A DNA stretch of 64,000 nt from Acidimicrobiia bacterium (GCA_023264995.1 JAHFUR010000020.1:1-64000); one strand, 5' to 3'. Shown: positions 1-15,054, counted from the first letter of the stretch. Numbers and translations: made by a program. Notes: generated from the sequence alone by a model not told the origin.

Positions 1-2
1 CG

Positions 3-485
3 GCCCCTTCCCGCCGGCCCCGCCCGCCCCGCCGCGTCCCGGTGGCCCTCCCGCCCGGTGTCCTCGACGATTCCGTGGCCGCGGCCGACCACCTGTTCCG
101 GGTGCCGGGGGCCGCGGTGCTGGTCGACGGGTACAACGCGTCGCAGCTCGGGTGGTTCGAGCTCCCGATCGCCGAGCAGCGCCGGCGCCTGGTCGACGCC
201 CTCACCGAGCTCGTTGCCCGCACCGCCGCCGACGTGTCGGTGGTCTTCGACGGCGCCGACCCGGTGTGGCCGGCCATGGTGCCCGCCACCGGCCGGCTGG
301 TGAAGGTGACCTTCTCGCCGGCGGGGGTGGAGGCCGACGACGTGGTGCTGGCCCGGGTTGCCGACCTCGACCCGGCCCGCCCGGTCGTCGTGGCGTCCAG
401 CGACCGCCGGGTCCAGAAGGGCGCCAGTGCCCTCGGCGCCAACGTGATCTCGTCGGCCCAGCTCCTCGCCGCCCTGCGCCGGTGA
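3..485 (+). CDS. NYN-domain (YacP-like) putative RNase, 5' end missing
   Basis: This is the C-terminal part of a NYN/PIN-like nuclease domain protein. The visible residues include AAVLVDGYN, where the Asp is typical of the first acidic metal ligand, then VSVVFDGAD and a late VVASSDRRVQ with the acidic Asp of this fold. The frame is open to the window edge through a Pro/Arg-rich stretch, so the gene probably starts upstream. Actinobacterial relatives carry a longer N-terminal region, often helical. A GTG at 42 is possible as a start but would expose a bare domain. The family is thought to act on structured or ribosomal RNA; no substrate can be inferred here. It lies 59 bp upstream of amt. Confidence 0.72.
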   Translation, partial: APSRRPRPPRRVPVALPPGVLDDSVAAADHLFRVPGAAVLVDGYNASQLGWFELPIAEQRRRLVDALTELVARTAADVSVVFDGADPVWPAMVPATGRLVKVTFSPAGVEADDVVLARVADLDPARPVVVASSDRRVQKGASALGANVISSAQLLAALRR

Positions 486-544
486 AAGCTGACGTGAGTC
501 TGACCAGCCAGTAGGTTCCCGGGCCAGGCACGAGAGGAGACACG

Positions 545-4510
<3,966 letters not shown>

Positions 4511-4516
4511 CCGCCA

Positions 4517-4562
4517 ACCGGTGACGGGCACGCCGGTCGGGGCCCCCACATCGGTCACCGGT
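4517..4562. repeat. Inverted repeat ACCGGTGAC-N28-GTCACCGGT
   Basis: Perfect 9-bp arms at 4517-4525 and 4554-4562 are separated by exactly 28 bp in the 73-bp gap after glnD. It could be a terminator for the amt-glnB-glnD operon or a copy of a dispersed element. The terminator at 39107-39181 contains the same arm pattern with the same 28-bp spacing. There is no T-run. Confidence 0.6.
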
Positions 4563-4571
4563 CCGCCCCGG

Positions 4572-4577
4572 TAGGCT
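4572..4577 (+). promoter_or_regulatory. -10 box TAGGCT of a leaderless promoter
   Basis: TAGGCT ends 6 bp before the ATG at 4584. With the usual 6-7 bp from -10 to the start site, transcription would begin at the A of the ATG. No Shine-Dalgarno sequence is present, which fits a leaderless mRNA. Confidence 0.5.
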
Positions 4578-4583
4578 CCGGCC

Positions 4584-4991
4584 ATGGAACCCGACGAGGC
4601 CCGCGCCTTCCTGCGGGCCCACCACCGCGGAGTCCTGGCCACGGTCCGTAGCGACGGTCGCCCGCAGATGTCGGCCGTCTCGGCCGTCGTCGATGGCGAA
4701 GGCCGGCCGGTGATCAGCACGCGTGAGTCGGCCTACAAGGTGCGCCACATCCGCCGGGACCCACGCGTCTCACTGTGCGTGATGTCCGACGACTTCTGGA
4801 GCTGGATCCAGGTCGACGGCACGGCCACGGTGCTCTCCCTGCCCGACGCCATGGAGCCCCTCGTCGCGCACTACCGGGCGCTGGCGGGCGAGCACCCCGA
4901 CTGGGACGACTACCGCCGGGCCATGGTCGACCAGCGTCGGGTGATCGTGCGCATCGACATCGAGCGGGCCGGGCCCGGCGCCCACGGCTGA
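4584..4991 (+). CDS. PPOX-class (pyridoxamine 5'-phosphate oxidase-fold) F420/FMN protein
   Basis: This 135-residue split-barrel protein begins MEPDEARAFLRAHHRGVLAT, followed by RSDGRPQMSAVSAVVDGEGRPVISTRESAYKVRHIRRDPRVSLCVM. That is the typical layout of TIGR03618-type F420-dependent or FMN-binding oxidoreductases, where the basic stretch contacts the cofactor phosphate. Such proteins reduce or bind small redox cofactors in actinobacteria; the substrate cannot be told. It is a stand-alone gene with an apparent leaderless promoter, 17 bp ahead of the MgtE-like transporter. Length is normal for the family. Confidence 0.82.
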   Translation: MEPDEARAFLRAHHRGVLATVRSDGRPQMSAVSAVVDGEGRPVISTRESAYKVRHIRRDPRVSLCVMSDDFWSWIQVDGTATVLSLPDAMEPLVAHYRALAGEHPDWDDYRRAMVDQRRVIVRIDIERAGPGAHG

Positions 4992-5008
4992 CGTGGGACC
5001 ACCGAGTC

Positions 5009-6343
5009 ATGGCCCGCCCGGTCCGTCCTACCCGCCGCCGCGTGGTCGCGCCCGCGCCCGCACCTCGCGAAGGGCCGCCTCGCCGGCGTAACCGGCCCCA
5101 GGCCGTCCGCCGACCGCCGCCCCTGAGGCTGGGGGCCCGGCTCCGGTCGCTGCTCGGCTCGAGCTCGGACGTCGTCCGCCAGAGCCTCGTCAGCCTCACT
5201 CTCAACAGCAGCACCAGCCTGGTCGCCGGCGCCGTGCTGGGCGCCATCACCCACACCTTCGAGCGTTTCCCCGGCCTGCTGGTGCTCGTCCCGGCCGCCA
5301 TCGGCCTCCGGGGCAACGTGTTCTCGGCCTTGGGGAACCGGCTGAGCACGGCGATCCACCTGGGCAACTTCCGCTTGTCAATGCGCCGGCACACCCTCAT
5401 GGGCCAGAACGTGGCCGCGTCGCTTGTGCTCACGCTCATGCTCTCCCTGTTGCTGGCGATCGTGGCCAAGACGGTGGCCGTCGCCCTGGGGGTCATGCAC
5501 ACCATCTCGATCCTCGACCTCGCCCTCATCTCGATCCTCGGGGGCGCGCTCGCGTCGGTCATCGTCCTGGTGGCCACGATCCTGCTGGCGGCTGGCTCGG
5601 TCCGCTTCGGGTGGGACCTCGACAACCTGATCGCCCCCCTCGTGTCGACCTTGGGCGACGTCCTGACCCTGCCGGCCCTCTGGGTGGCCAGCCTGTTGCT
5701 CGATGTGGACAGGTTGGCCGACATGTTGGGCGCCGTCGTGACGGTGGGCGTGGTCGTCCTGTTCGCGCTGGCGTGGCGGTCGAAGGAGGAAGTGCTGCGA
5801 AGGGTCGTCCGGGAGTCGCTGCCGATCCTCTTCGCCGCCGCCTGCCTCAGCACCATGGCGGGCATCGCCATCGAGAAGCGGCTGTCGACGTTCTCGACGT
5901 ACCCCGCCCTCCTGATCCTGTTCCCCGCGTTCATCAGCAGCGCCGGCGCGCTGGGCGGGATCCTGTCCAGCCGGCTGTCGACCAAGCTCCACCTCGGCCT
6001 CATGGCGCCGGCCGCCTTCCCCAACCGCGACGCCCGGGCCGACGGCCTCCTCGTCCTCCTATTGGGCGTGCCCGTGTACCTGTTCAACGGCGTGGGCGCC
6101 CACTTCACGGGGCGACTGCTCGGCCAGGCCAGCCCCGGGCTCGTCCAAATGGTGGTGGTGTCCCTGCTGGGCGGGGCCTTCGCCGTGCTGTTCGTGATCG
6201 CCGTGGCCTACTACGGCACGATCGCCGCCCTCCGTCTCGGGGCCGACCCCGACACCTACGGGATCCCGCTGGTGACCTCGTCGGTGGACTTCGTCGGCGC
6301 CCTCGCGCTGATCGTCGTGATCGTGTCGGTGGGGATCGCGTGA
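5009..6343 (+). CDS. Two-half MgtE/SLC41-type divalent cation transporter
   Basis: This 444-residue membrane protein is built from two related halves. Each contains the MgtE integral-membrane motif: PAAIGLRGNVFSALGNRLST-IHLG in the first half (residues about 90-120) and PAFISSAGALGGILSSRLSTKLHLG in the second (about 310-335). A basic, Arg/Pro-rich N-terminus of about 45 residues precedes the first helix. Unlike classical MgtE it lacks the cytosolic N and CBS domains and has both transmembrane halves in one chain, as in SLC41 proteins. Mg2+ or a similar cation is the likely substrate. The ATG at 5009 was chosen because the upstream extension reads as a shadow of the preceding gene. It is followed by a PhoU/TrkA-C gene. 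Confidence 0.85.
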   Translation: MARPVRPTRRRVVAPAPAPREGPPRRRNRPQAVRRPPPLRLGARLRSLLGSSSDVVRQSLVSLTLNSSTSLVAGAVLGAITHTFERFPGLLVLVPAAIGLRGNVFSALGNRLSTAIHLGNFRLSMRRHTLMGQNVAASLVLTLMLSLLLAIVAKTVAVALGVMHTISILDLALISILGGALASVIVLVATILLAAGSVRFGWDLDNLIAPLVSTLGDVLTLPALWVASLLLDVDRLADMLGAVVTVGVVVLFALAWRSKEEVLRRVVRESLPILFAAACLSTMAGIAIEKRLSTFSTYPALLILFPAFISSAGALGGILSSRLSTKLHLGLMAPAAFPNRDARADGLLVLLLGVPVYLFNGVGAHFTGRLLGQASPGLVQMVVVSLLGGAFAVLFVIAVAYYGTIAALRLGADPDTYGIPLVTSSVDFVGALALIVVIVSVGIA

Positions 6344-6379
6344 GGAACGAAGCCGGCGATGGGTAGGCTGGAGGCTTAG

Positions 6380-7612
6380 GTGGACGACAAACCCCGAAAT
6401 CTGAAGACCATGCTGTCGGAGGCGAAGGACACCTCCGAGCTCATGATCGACCTGGGCTACGCCGCCGTGTACTTCAGCGACGTGGCCATGGCCGAGGAGG
6501 TCTACCAGCTGGAGAGCCGCCTGTCGGACCTCGTCCACGAGATGCGCGCCGTCTGCGTGTTGGCCGCCCGGTCACCACGCGACGCCGATGCCATGGCCTC
6601 GGTCCTCCAGGTCGTCGGCGCCATCGAGCGGCTCGGCAACGCGGCCGTCGACATCGGCCGGATCGTGACCCACCGGCTGGGGATCCCGCGGGCGCTGGTC
6701 GCCGACCTGTCGGCAGCCGAGGAGATCTCCCACCGGGTCCGCATCCGCGACGACTCCCAGATGGCCCACCGGTCGTTGTCCGACATGGAGCTGCCGGTGG
6801 AGGTGGGCATGCGGGTCGTCGCCATCCGCCGCGACCGCGACTGGCTCACCGAGGTCGACGGCGACGTCGTCCTCCTCCCGGGCGACGTGCTGTTCCTCCA
6901 GGGGGCGGCCGCCGGCATCGCCGAGCTGCGCTCGCTGGCCGGCGCCCCGGTGTGGGAGCCGCCCCAGCTGTCGGAGGAAGCGCCCGTCTCCGACCTCGAC
7001 CGGGCCATCGACGTTCTGGTCGAGATGAAGAACATCTCCGAGGTCGCCGTCGGCCTGGCCTACTCCGCGCTCGTGCTGCGCGACCAGGGCCTGGCCGCCG
7101 AGGTGAACCACCTCGAGGACCGCCTCGACGAGATGAAGGAGCGCCTCGAGCTCTGGGTGCTACGCGGTGCCCAGGAGCACCTCGACCCGTCCGCCCTGCG
7201 GGGCCTCCTGCACCTGGCCCAGGCGGCCGAGGAGATCGGCGACGCGGCCCAGCAGCTCGTGTGGCTGGTCGAGGAGGGCGAGGAGCTCCACCCCATCCTG
7301 GCCATCGCCCTCGGCCATGCCGAGGAGGTCGTGGTCCGCGTGCCGGTGGCCGCCGGCGCCCGCGCCGACGGGTCGTCCCTGCAATCCCTCTGCATGGAGA
7401 CCGAGACCGGGTTCTACCTGCTCGCCATCCGCCGCGGGGGCCGCTACCTGTACCGGCCCCGGGCCGGCGTCGTCCTCCAGGCCGGCGACGACCTCATCGC
7501 CACCGGCCCCGACGAGGGCCACGCCCTGCTGGCCGAGCTGTGCGGGTACGTCCTCATCGAGGACGATGACTCAGGCCAGGACCAGCTGGTGCCCACCGGC
7601 TCCTACCAGTAG
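6380..7612 (+). CDS. Duplicated PhoU-like / TrkA-C (RCK_C) regulatory protein
   Basis: This 410-residue soluble protein has a repeated plan. A PhoU-like helical block with DTSELMIDLGYAAVYFSD near residues 15-33 is followed by a TrkA-C ligand domain. A second PhoU-like block (NISEVAVGLAYSALVL, about residue 220) is followed by a second TrkA-C domain ending the protein. TrkA-C domains bind small ligands and gate or regulate cation transporters. Pairing with the MgtE-like gene 36 bp upstream suggests it regulates that transporter. GTG start with GGAGG five bases upstream and a TAGGCT box at 6364-6369. Direct interaction is inferred from context. Confidence 0.8.
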   Translation: MDDKPRNLKTMLSEAKDTSELMIDLGYAAVYFSDVAMAEEVYQLESRLSDLVHEMRAVCVLAARSPRDADAMASVLQVVGAIERLGNAAVDIGRIVTHRLGIPRALVADLSAAEEISHRVRIRDDSQMAHRSLSDMELPVEVGMRVVAIRRDRDWLTEVDGDVVLLPGDVLFLQGAAAGIAELRSLAGAPVWEPPQLSEEAPVSDLDRAIDVLVEMKNISEVAVGLAYSALVLRDQGLAAEVNHLEDRLDEMKERLELWVLRGAQEHLDPSALRGLLHLAQAAEEIGDAAQQLVWLVEEGEELHPILAIALGHAEEVVVRVPVAAGARADGSSLQSLCMETETGFYLLAIRRGGRYLYRPRAGVVLQAGDDLIATGPDEGHALLAELCGYVLIEDDDSGQDQLVPTGSYQ

Positions 7613-7633
7613 CCCACCGGCCAGGAGCGGCCG

Positions 7634-8593
7634 CTACAGCCAGTCCCGGGCCTTGAACCAGGTGTAGCCCGACACGGTGATGAAGGCCATGATGCCCAGG
7701 GCCCACCAGAAGCCCCATCGCCACTCCAGCTCGGGCATGTGGACGAAGTTCATGCCGTAGACGCCGGTGATGAGCGTCGACCCGAGCAGGATGGCGCCCC
7801 ACGACGTCATCCGCTTCATCACCCGGTTCTGATGGTTGGAGATGATGGCCAGGTGGGCGTCGATGGCGTTGCCCATCAGCTCCCGGTGGTTGTCGACGAT
7901 GTCGATGGCCCGCAGGACGTGGTCGAACACGTCCTGTAGATGGGTGATGGCGTTTTCGTCAACCCATGTCACCTCGCGCCGGAGGAGGGCGGCCAGCACG
8001 TCACGCAGGGGCACCGCCATGCGCCGGAACCGCAGGAGCCGGCGCCGCACGTCGAACAGCTCCTGCTGCACGATGCGCTCGTCGACGGCCACATCGTCGT
8101 CGCCGAAGATGCGGTTCTCGATGACCTCGAGCTCGTCCTCGACCTCGTCGTTGCGGGTGAAGTAGCCGTCGACGATCTCGTCGAGCACCACGTAGAGCAG
8201 GTAGCCGACCGTGGCGTGGTCGGGGCGGGTCCGCTCGAAGCGCCGGCGGGCCGCGTCCATGAAGGTGGGTTCGCCGTCCTTCTCGTCCTCCCGCACGGTG
8301 ATCATCCAGGTGGGCCCGATGAAGACGTCGACCTCCTTGCCCTCGGCCGTGTAGGCCACGAGGAAGGCGTGGGTCGGGTAGTGCTCGAGCTTGGGCCGCT
8401 GGTGGCGCTCGCGCACGTCCTCCATGGCCAGGGGGTGCAGGGAGAACTCCTCCTGGAGGACGGTCAGGTCGTCCTCGCTGGGGGCCGCGGTGTCGGCCCA
8501 GACCAGCTGGTCTTTGACCTTGAGGGCCTCGGATACCTCGGCGGGGTCGACGTGGTAGGTGGAGCCTTCGGGGTACAGCCGGGCCGAGATCAC
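7634..8593 (-). CDS. corA: CorA-family magnesium/cobalt transporter
   Basis: This 319-residue protein carries the hallmark GVYGMNF motif at the end of the first of two C-terminal membrane helices, followed by MPELEWRW and a second helix (WALGIMAFITVSGYTWF). The long N-terminal cytosolic region is mixed alpha/beta and then a long charged helix, as expected for the pentameric funnel. It mediates Mg2+ (or Co2+/Zn2+) flux. It converges on the MgtE/PhoU-TrkA pair, and its start overlaps the stop of the upstream P-loop gene by four bases, so the two are co-transcribed. Confidence 0.93.
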   Translation of the reverse strand: MISARLYPEGSTYHVDPAEVSEALKVKDQLVWADTAAPSEDDLTVLQEEFSLHPLAMEDVRERHQRPKLEHYPTHAFLVAYTAEGKEVDVFIGPTWMITVREDEKDGEPTFMDAARRRFERTRPDHATVGYLLYVVLDEIVDGYFTRNDEVEDELEVIENRIFGDDDVAVDERIVQQELFDVRRRLLRFRRMAVPLRDVLAALLRREVTWVDENAITHLQDVFDHVLRAIDIVDNHRELMGNAIDAHLAIISNHQNRVMKRMTSWGAILLGSTLITGVYGMNFVHMPELEWRWGFWWALGIMAFITVSGYTWFKARDWL

Positions 8594-9132
8594 CCCGGGG
8601 CCGGCCCGACCAGCTGTCGGACCTGGTCCTGGCGGGCCTCGACGGTGCCGGTCAGGGTGTGGAAGGTGACGTCGGAGCCCTTGAGGAGGTCGGTGATGCG
8701 CCGGTCGATGTCGGCCTGGAACCCGGTGTCGTCGGGCCGCAGTCCGTCGAGCACGATCGGGAACTCCACCGGGAGGTAAAACACGTGGTCGTAGCGGGCC
8801 CGCAGGTCCATGGTGGCCAGCTCACGCGACTCGTACCAGAGGTGGTTCTCCTTGCGGTCGGCCTCCTGGTGCTCCATGACCCAGTCGGCGTAGGCCAGCA
8901 CGTCGTAGATCGACCGGTCGGCCACGAAGCGCTCGTGCGACACCTCGGCCCGCCACTGCTTGAGGAAGATCAATGTCTCGGTCTCAGCCGTGGCGCTCTG
9001 GTCGAGCGGGAAACCGAGCGCGACGACCTCACGGGCGACCTCGGGGAGCAGGGGGTAGTCCCATTCACGGGCGAACAGGTTGGCCAGGGTGGTCTTCCCG
9101 GTGGAGAACGAACCGACGAACGCGATCTTCAT
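8590..9132 (-). CDS. P-loop ATPase/kinase (AAA_28, NadR-kinase-like)
   Basis: This 180-residue P-loop NTPase begins MKIAFVGSFSTGKTTLANLF, a Walker A motif (GSFSTGKTT) at residues 7-15. Later ERFVADRSIYDVLAYADW (about 77-95) resembles the kinase-type AAA_28/NadR C-terminal domain, in which the Asp of the ADRS-like motif acts near the phosphate. This family phosphorylates small molecules such as nicotinamide riboside, or is uncharacterised. The substrate is unknown. It leads an overlapping pair with corA. An AT-rich palindrome lies 10 bp upstream. Confidence 0.72.
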   Translation of the reverse strand: MKIAFVGSFSTGKTTLANLFAREWDYPLLPEVAREVVALGFPLDQSATAETETLIFLKQWRAEVSHERFVADRSIYDVLAYADWVMEHQEADRKENHLWYESRELATMDLRARYDHVFYLPVEFPIVLDGLRPDDTGFQADIDRRITDLLKGSDVTFHTLTGTVEARQDQVRQLVGPAPG

Positions 9133-9142
9133 GCCGCACAGA

Positions 9143-9154
9143 TTTTCATGAAAA
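9143..9154. promoter_or_regulatory. AT-rich palindrome TTTTCATGAAAA, candidate operator
   Basis: A perfect 12-bp palindrome of low GC sits 10 bp upstream of the P-loop gene start on the minus strand. In this GC-rich sequence such a site suggests an operator for the P-loop/corA pair. No neighbouring regulator is evident. Confidence 0.4.
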
Positions 9155-9166
9155 CAGTGTGCCCGG

Positions 9167-9183
9167 TCCGCCGGCCGGGCGGA
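9167..9183 (-). terminator. Hairpin after the flavoprotein gene
   Basis: TCCGCC and GGCGGA arms flank a 5-base loop about 20 bp past the stop of the minus-strand flavoprotein. There is no T-run, so it is a modest terminator candidate. Confidence 0.4.
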
Positions 9184-9204
9184 GGGGTTCCTCGCCCAGC
9201 AGGG

Positions 9205-10125
9205 TCAGTCGGCCTTCAGCTCCGGCGGGTAGAGGTAGTAGTTGGCGGCCGAGGCCGCGGTGGCCCCTTCGTGCACCGCGGTGGTGACCTGGTGGGAATG
9301 GATGCGGGTCACGTCGCCGGCGGCGTAGACGCCGGGCACGTTGGTCTTCTGCTCGATGTCGGTGTCGATGTAGCCGTTCTCGTACAGCTTCACACCGAGG
9401 TCGACGGCCAACTGGACCTCGGGGGTGGCGCCCTGGGTGCAGAAGAGGGCGTCGAGCTCGATGTGGAGGCCGCCGGCGGTGAGGACGGCTTCGAACTGCC
9501 CGTCGGTGCCGACGGCCCGCTCGATCTTGTCGTGGATCACGGCGATGTCGAACTTGGCCAGCCGCTCCAGGTACTTCGGCGTGATCTCGTTGACGTGGCT
9601 GTTGGTGAGCAAGGTGAGCCGGTTCGAGAACCGGCTGAGCTGTATGGCCTCCCCGGCGGCGGCGTCGGTGTGGCCGATGACGAGGATGTTCTTGCCCTTG
9701 CTCGAGTACCCGTCGCAGGTGATGCACCAGAACATGCTCTTGCCCACGTACTGCTCCCAGCCGTGGAAGTGGGGGTAGTGGTCGAGGACGCCGGTGCAGA
9801 TGATGACCACCTTCGCCGTGTACGAGCCGAACTGGCCCTCGGCCACGAACTGGTCGCCCTCCCGCCGGCAGTCGACGACCTTGTGGTGCTCGAAGTCCAC
9901 CTGGGGGTACTCGGCGAGCTGGGCCTTCCCCAGCTCACGCAGCTGGGTGGCCGGCACCCCGCCGGGGAAGCCGAGGTAGTTGTGGTTGATCTGGTGGTGG
10001 GTCGAGCGGCCGTGGCCGGCGTCGAACACCACGCAGGTGCGGTCGTAGCGGGCCAGGTAGATGGCGGCGGAGAGCCCGGCCGGGCCTGCCCCCACGATGA
10101 TGGCGTCGGTGGTCTTGGATGCCAT
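9205..10125 (-). CDS. Thioredoxin-reductase-like FAD/NAD(P) oxidoreductase
   Basis: This flavoprotein of about 306 residues starts MASKTTDAIIVGAGPAGLSA, a GxGxxG FAD-binding motif. The redox-active pair is in WCITCDGYS, matching the CATCDG disulfide site of thioredoxin reductase. A second nucleotide site is near ILVIGHTDAAAGEA, where the third position of the usual Rossmann glycines is altered. A C-terminal GVYAAGDV binds FAD. No thioredoxin gene is adjacent, so the electron acceptor is unknown. An upstream TTG at 10161 would overlap the preceding gene; the ATG at 10125 leaves 7 bp and is preferred. It ends the glgX-epimerase/STAS operon. Confidence 0.85.
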   Translation of the reverse strand: MASKTTDAIIVGAGPAGLSAAIYLARYDRTCVVFDAGHGRSTHHQINHNYLGFPGGVPATQLRELGKAQLAEYPQVDFEHHKVVDCRREGDQFVAEGQFGSYTAKVVIICTGVLDHYPHFHGWEQYVGKSMFWCITCDGYSSKGKNILVIGHTDAAAGEAIQLSRFSNRLTLLTNSHVNEITPKYLERLAKFDIAVIHDKIERAVGTDGQFEAVLTAGGLHIELDALFCTQGATPEVQLAVDLGVKLYENGYIDTDIEQKTNVPGVYAAGDVTRIHSHQVTTAVHEGATAASAANYYLYPPELKAD

Positions 10126-10132
10126 GGCCCGC

Positions 10133-12300
10133 TCAGTCCGGGATTTCGGACTCGTCGTCAACCCGGAAGAAGTCGCCGCCGACGGCCTCTGCGTCCCCGG
10201 CGGCCACGAACATCTCGGCCACCTCGGGCCGGGCGCCCACGATGTAGACCTCCTGGCCGATCTGCACCTTGGACCGGAAGTACAGGAGCTCGTTCAGCCC
10301 CTGGCGGGAGATGCTCTCGAGGTCCTTGACGTCGACGATGATGCGCCTCGGGTTGGAGGGGCCGATCCGCTCCAGGTCGCGGCGGGCCTTGATGACCTCG
10401 TCGGGGTCGAGCCGGCCTCGCATCATGATCCGGGCCGTCCCGTCCACGATCGAGAACTGCGAGTCGAACTTGTCCGTGGCCGACACGATCCGCACCTTCA
10501 CCCGGCACTCCTCGCCGGCGGGGAGGTTGACGGTGAGGGCGTCGGCGTCGAAGTCGGTGTAGGGCTGGTCGTTGACCCAGACCTCGCTCAGGCGCACGCT
10601 GCCGGGCGGGAGGAGGTCGGGCGAGACCCGGAGGATGCCGTCGGGGAAGTTGACGGCCTTGGGCTTGAAGTACAGCTCCAGGTCCTCCTCGTTGACCAAG
10701 AGGTTGCTGTACACCGCCGAGAGGTAGCAGAGCTCCATCGAGTGGTAGCCCGACATGGAGTGGCTGCCCTTGAGCCGCTCGTTGCCCACCAGGTAGGGGA
10801 TGCCGCTGGCCAGCACGTTGAAGTACACGCCACCCTCGTCGTGGTCGAGGAAGTGGGCGTTGTAGAAGGCGGCCGACTCCCGGCCCAGGCGGGCGTGCTC
10901 GGCGTGGCCGAGGGACCCGGCCAGGATGTAATAGGCCAGGATGGCCTGCTCCTGCTGCCACCACGCCTTGCGGTCGTGCCACACGAACCGGTGCCACTCC
11001 TGGGTGCCTTCGAGCCGGCGCTCGACCACGTCGTACCAGCCGCCCCGCTGCTGGTCGCTGCCGACGGCCGGCATGGTGGCGGCGATCTTGTTGGCCAGGG
11101 CGACGTACTCGTCGTTGGGCCGCATGTGGTGGATGCGCATGAGGTTCCAGGCGATCTTCAGGTTGTGGCCCACCACCGCGCTGTCCTGCTGCCAGCCCCA
11201 CTTGCGGTCGTGGCTCCAGTCCTCGTGGAACCGTTCCTGCACGAAGGGGCTGTGCTCGTCGTCGGGGAAGTGGGTGACGATCGTGTCGCCGGTCTGGACG
11301 AGGAAGTCGGCCAGGTCCTGGCGACCGGTGGCGATGACCGCGTTGATGAGGTAGGCGGGGGCGTGGTCGCCGACGGAGTTCCAGTTCTTGCGGGCCCGGT
11401 TGGAGCGCAGGGCGTCGGACCGGCCGTCGAGGGTGACGGGGTCGATGTGGGAGAAGTAGCCGCCCTTCTCCGGGTCGCGGAAGAAGCGGTCGAAGAGGGT
11501 GATCGTCTTGTCGATGTCGTCGAGGATCCGGGGGTCGCCGGTGACCCGGTAGGTCTGGGTCGGGCCGGCAAGGGCGTAGATCTGCTCGTACATGGGGATG
11601 GCGTCGTAGTCGTCGCCGAACTCAGAGGTGAAGATCTTGCGCTGGCTGTTCCCCGACACGTCGATGCCGTGGTACCAGTACACGATCCCCTCGGCCTCGT
11701 TGGTGGCCCGCATGTGCTCCCGCAGGTACTCGGTGCCGCTCTCGGCGGCCTGCAGGAAGCGGTCCTCCCCGGTGAGGAGGTAGGCGGTGGCCAGGCCGTA
11801 CACCAGCCGGGAGATGGTGTCGGTCTCCTGGCGGAAGTCGGGGGCGATGTAGTCCGGGGTGTGCGTGCCTGAGAGCGACAGCTTGGTCCGGTAGTTGCGC
11901 CAGTCGTAGTTGCCGTCGGGGAACTGGCCCCGCAGGTAGAAGTCGGCGATGAACCGGGCCTGGTTCACCCACCAGCGAGGCGCCTCGAAGACGAGCTCCT
12001 TGCCCCGCATGGAGGGGAAGATGATCGACTTGACCTCGTAGCGCAGGCCGTCGGCCTCGGGGTAGAAGATGCCGTAGGCAAAGAGGTGCCGCTCGGGCAC
12101 GAGCATCTCCCGCATCTGCCCGGTGGTGTCGAGGTAGGCCTCGCCGAAGTTGCGCATGGCCTGGGAGTACGTGTTCTTGGTGAGGTACGCCCGGAAGACG
12201 CGGCCGTCGCTGGTGCGGAGGCCGAACGAGTCGGTGTCGTCGTCGTAGTCGGTGACGTAGCCGGCGATCGTGTCGGAGAAGGTGAACTCGACGTTGGTGG

Positions 12301-12304
<4 letters not shown>
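10133..12304 (-). CDS. AGE/(alpha/alpha)6-barrel sugar-epimerase-like protein fused to a STAS domain
   Basis: This 723-residue cytosolic protein has an unusual fusion. The first 600 or so residues look like an (alpha/alpha)-barrel of the N-acylglucosamine 2-epimerase/cellobiose-epimerase type, with repeated Trp/His-rich helices such as VYWYHGIDVSG, HRFVWHDRKAWWQQEQAI and SHSMSGYHSMELCYLS. The last 100 or so residues form a STAS domain (IVDGTARIMMRGRLD, then IIVDVKDLESISRQGLNEL) with serines near the site phosphorylated in SpoIIAA-type anti-anti-sigma factors. The start overlaps the glgX stop by four bases, so it probably works in glycogen or maltodextrin metabolism. The STAS tail suggests partner-switch regulation. 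No catalytic assignment is certain. Confidence 0.7.
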
Positions 12305-14412
<2,108 letters not shown>

Positions 14413-14646
14413 CGCTCTACCTCTCGTCAGCCCTCCAGCGGAGGGCGTGCCGAATAGTACGGGAGGGCGACGCTACCCGTCGGCGCCACCCCCGGGCCGT
14501 CCTGCGCCCATGCCCCTGGCAATCCTAGGGCGCGGGGTGATAGCAAGTGGCATGGTGCCCTGTGAGGGGTACTGGCAGCTCGCGATGCAGGGGTTGGCGA
14601 ACGACCATTCGACTGGCCGTTTTGGACCGGGACAGGGAGGTTGACG
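14413..14646. other. Divergent intergenic region with leader hairpin
   Basis: The 234 bp between glgX and the first NTF2 gene must hold both promoters. A 7-bp hairpin (GCCCTCC-AGC-GGAGGGC, 14430-14446) lies just upstream of glgX. A strong ribosome site (GGGAGG, ending at 14641) serves the plus-strand gene. I see no clear coding frame or named operator. Confidence 0.5.
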
Positions 14647-15054
14647 ATGTCGCAGAACGTGACGCCGGAGCTGGTGGGCAAGGCGTACGAAGCACTCGGC
14701 TCAGGCGACAAGGCCAAGGTGGCCGAGTATTGGGCCGAGGACATGGTGTGGCAGGTGCCCGGGCACAACCAGCTGTCGGGTTGGAAGCACGGTCTCGACG
14801 AGTTCCTGCATTTCATGCAGCGGGTCGGCGAGCTGAGTGGCGGCAGCTTCCACATGACGCCGATCACGGTGATGACCAACGACGACTATTCGTGCGATGT
14901 CACCAACAACCAGGGGACGAGGGCGGAGGACCCGAACAAGAAGCTGAACATCGACGTGGCCCACGTCCTCCGTTGGCGGGATGGCAAGGTCATCGCCGGC
15001 AAGGGCGGGATCATGGGCGACGGCACCGCGCAGTACGACGAGTTCTGGTCTTAG
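14647..15054 (+). CDS. NTF2/SnoaL-like protein
   Basis: This 135-residue protein has the NTF2-like cone fold pattern. An N-terminal helix pair (VGKAYEALGSGDKAKVAEYWAEDMVWQVPG) is followed by strands with LSGWKHGLDEFLHFMQRVGEL and a C-terminal RWRDGKVIAGKGGIMGDG. The family includes polyketide cyclases, ketosteroid isomerases and many proteins of unknown function. It is first of three closely spaced plus-strand genes with a tautomerase and a tandem SnoaL protein. ATG 14647 is chosen over TTG 14641 because GGGAGG lies at the right distance. Function unknown. Confidence 0.75.
   Translation: MSQNVTPELVGKAYEALGSGDKAKVAEYWAEDMVWQVPGHNQLSGWKHGLDEFLHFMQRVGELSGGSFHMTPITVMTNDDYSCDVTNNQGTRAEDPNKKLNIDVAHVLRWRDGKVIAGKGGIMGDGTAQYDEFWS

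Noticed and set aside
10061-11872. A 603-residue open frame on the plus strand opposite the epimerase/STAS gene
   Set aside because: It is Val/Gly/Asp repetitive with no recognisable fold; the minus strand has a clear protein with coupled neighbours.
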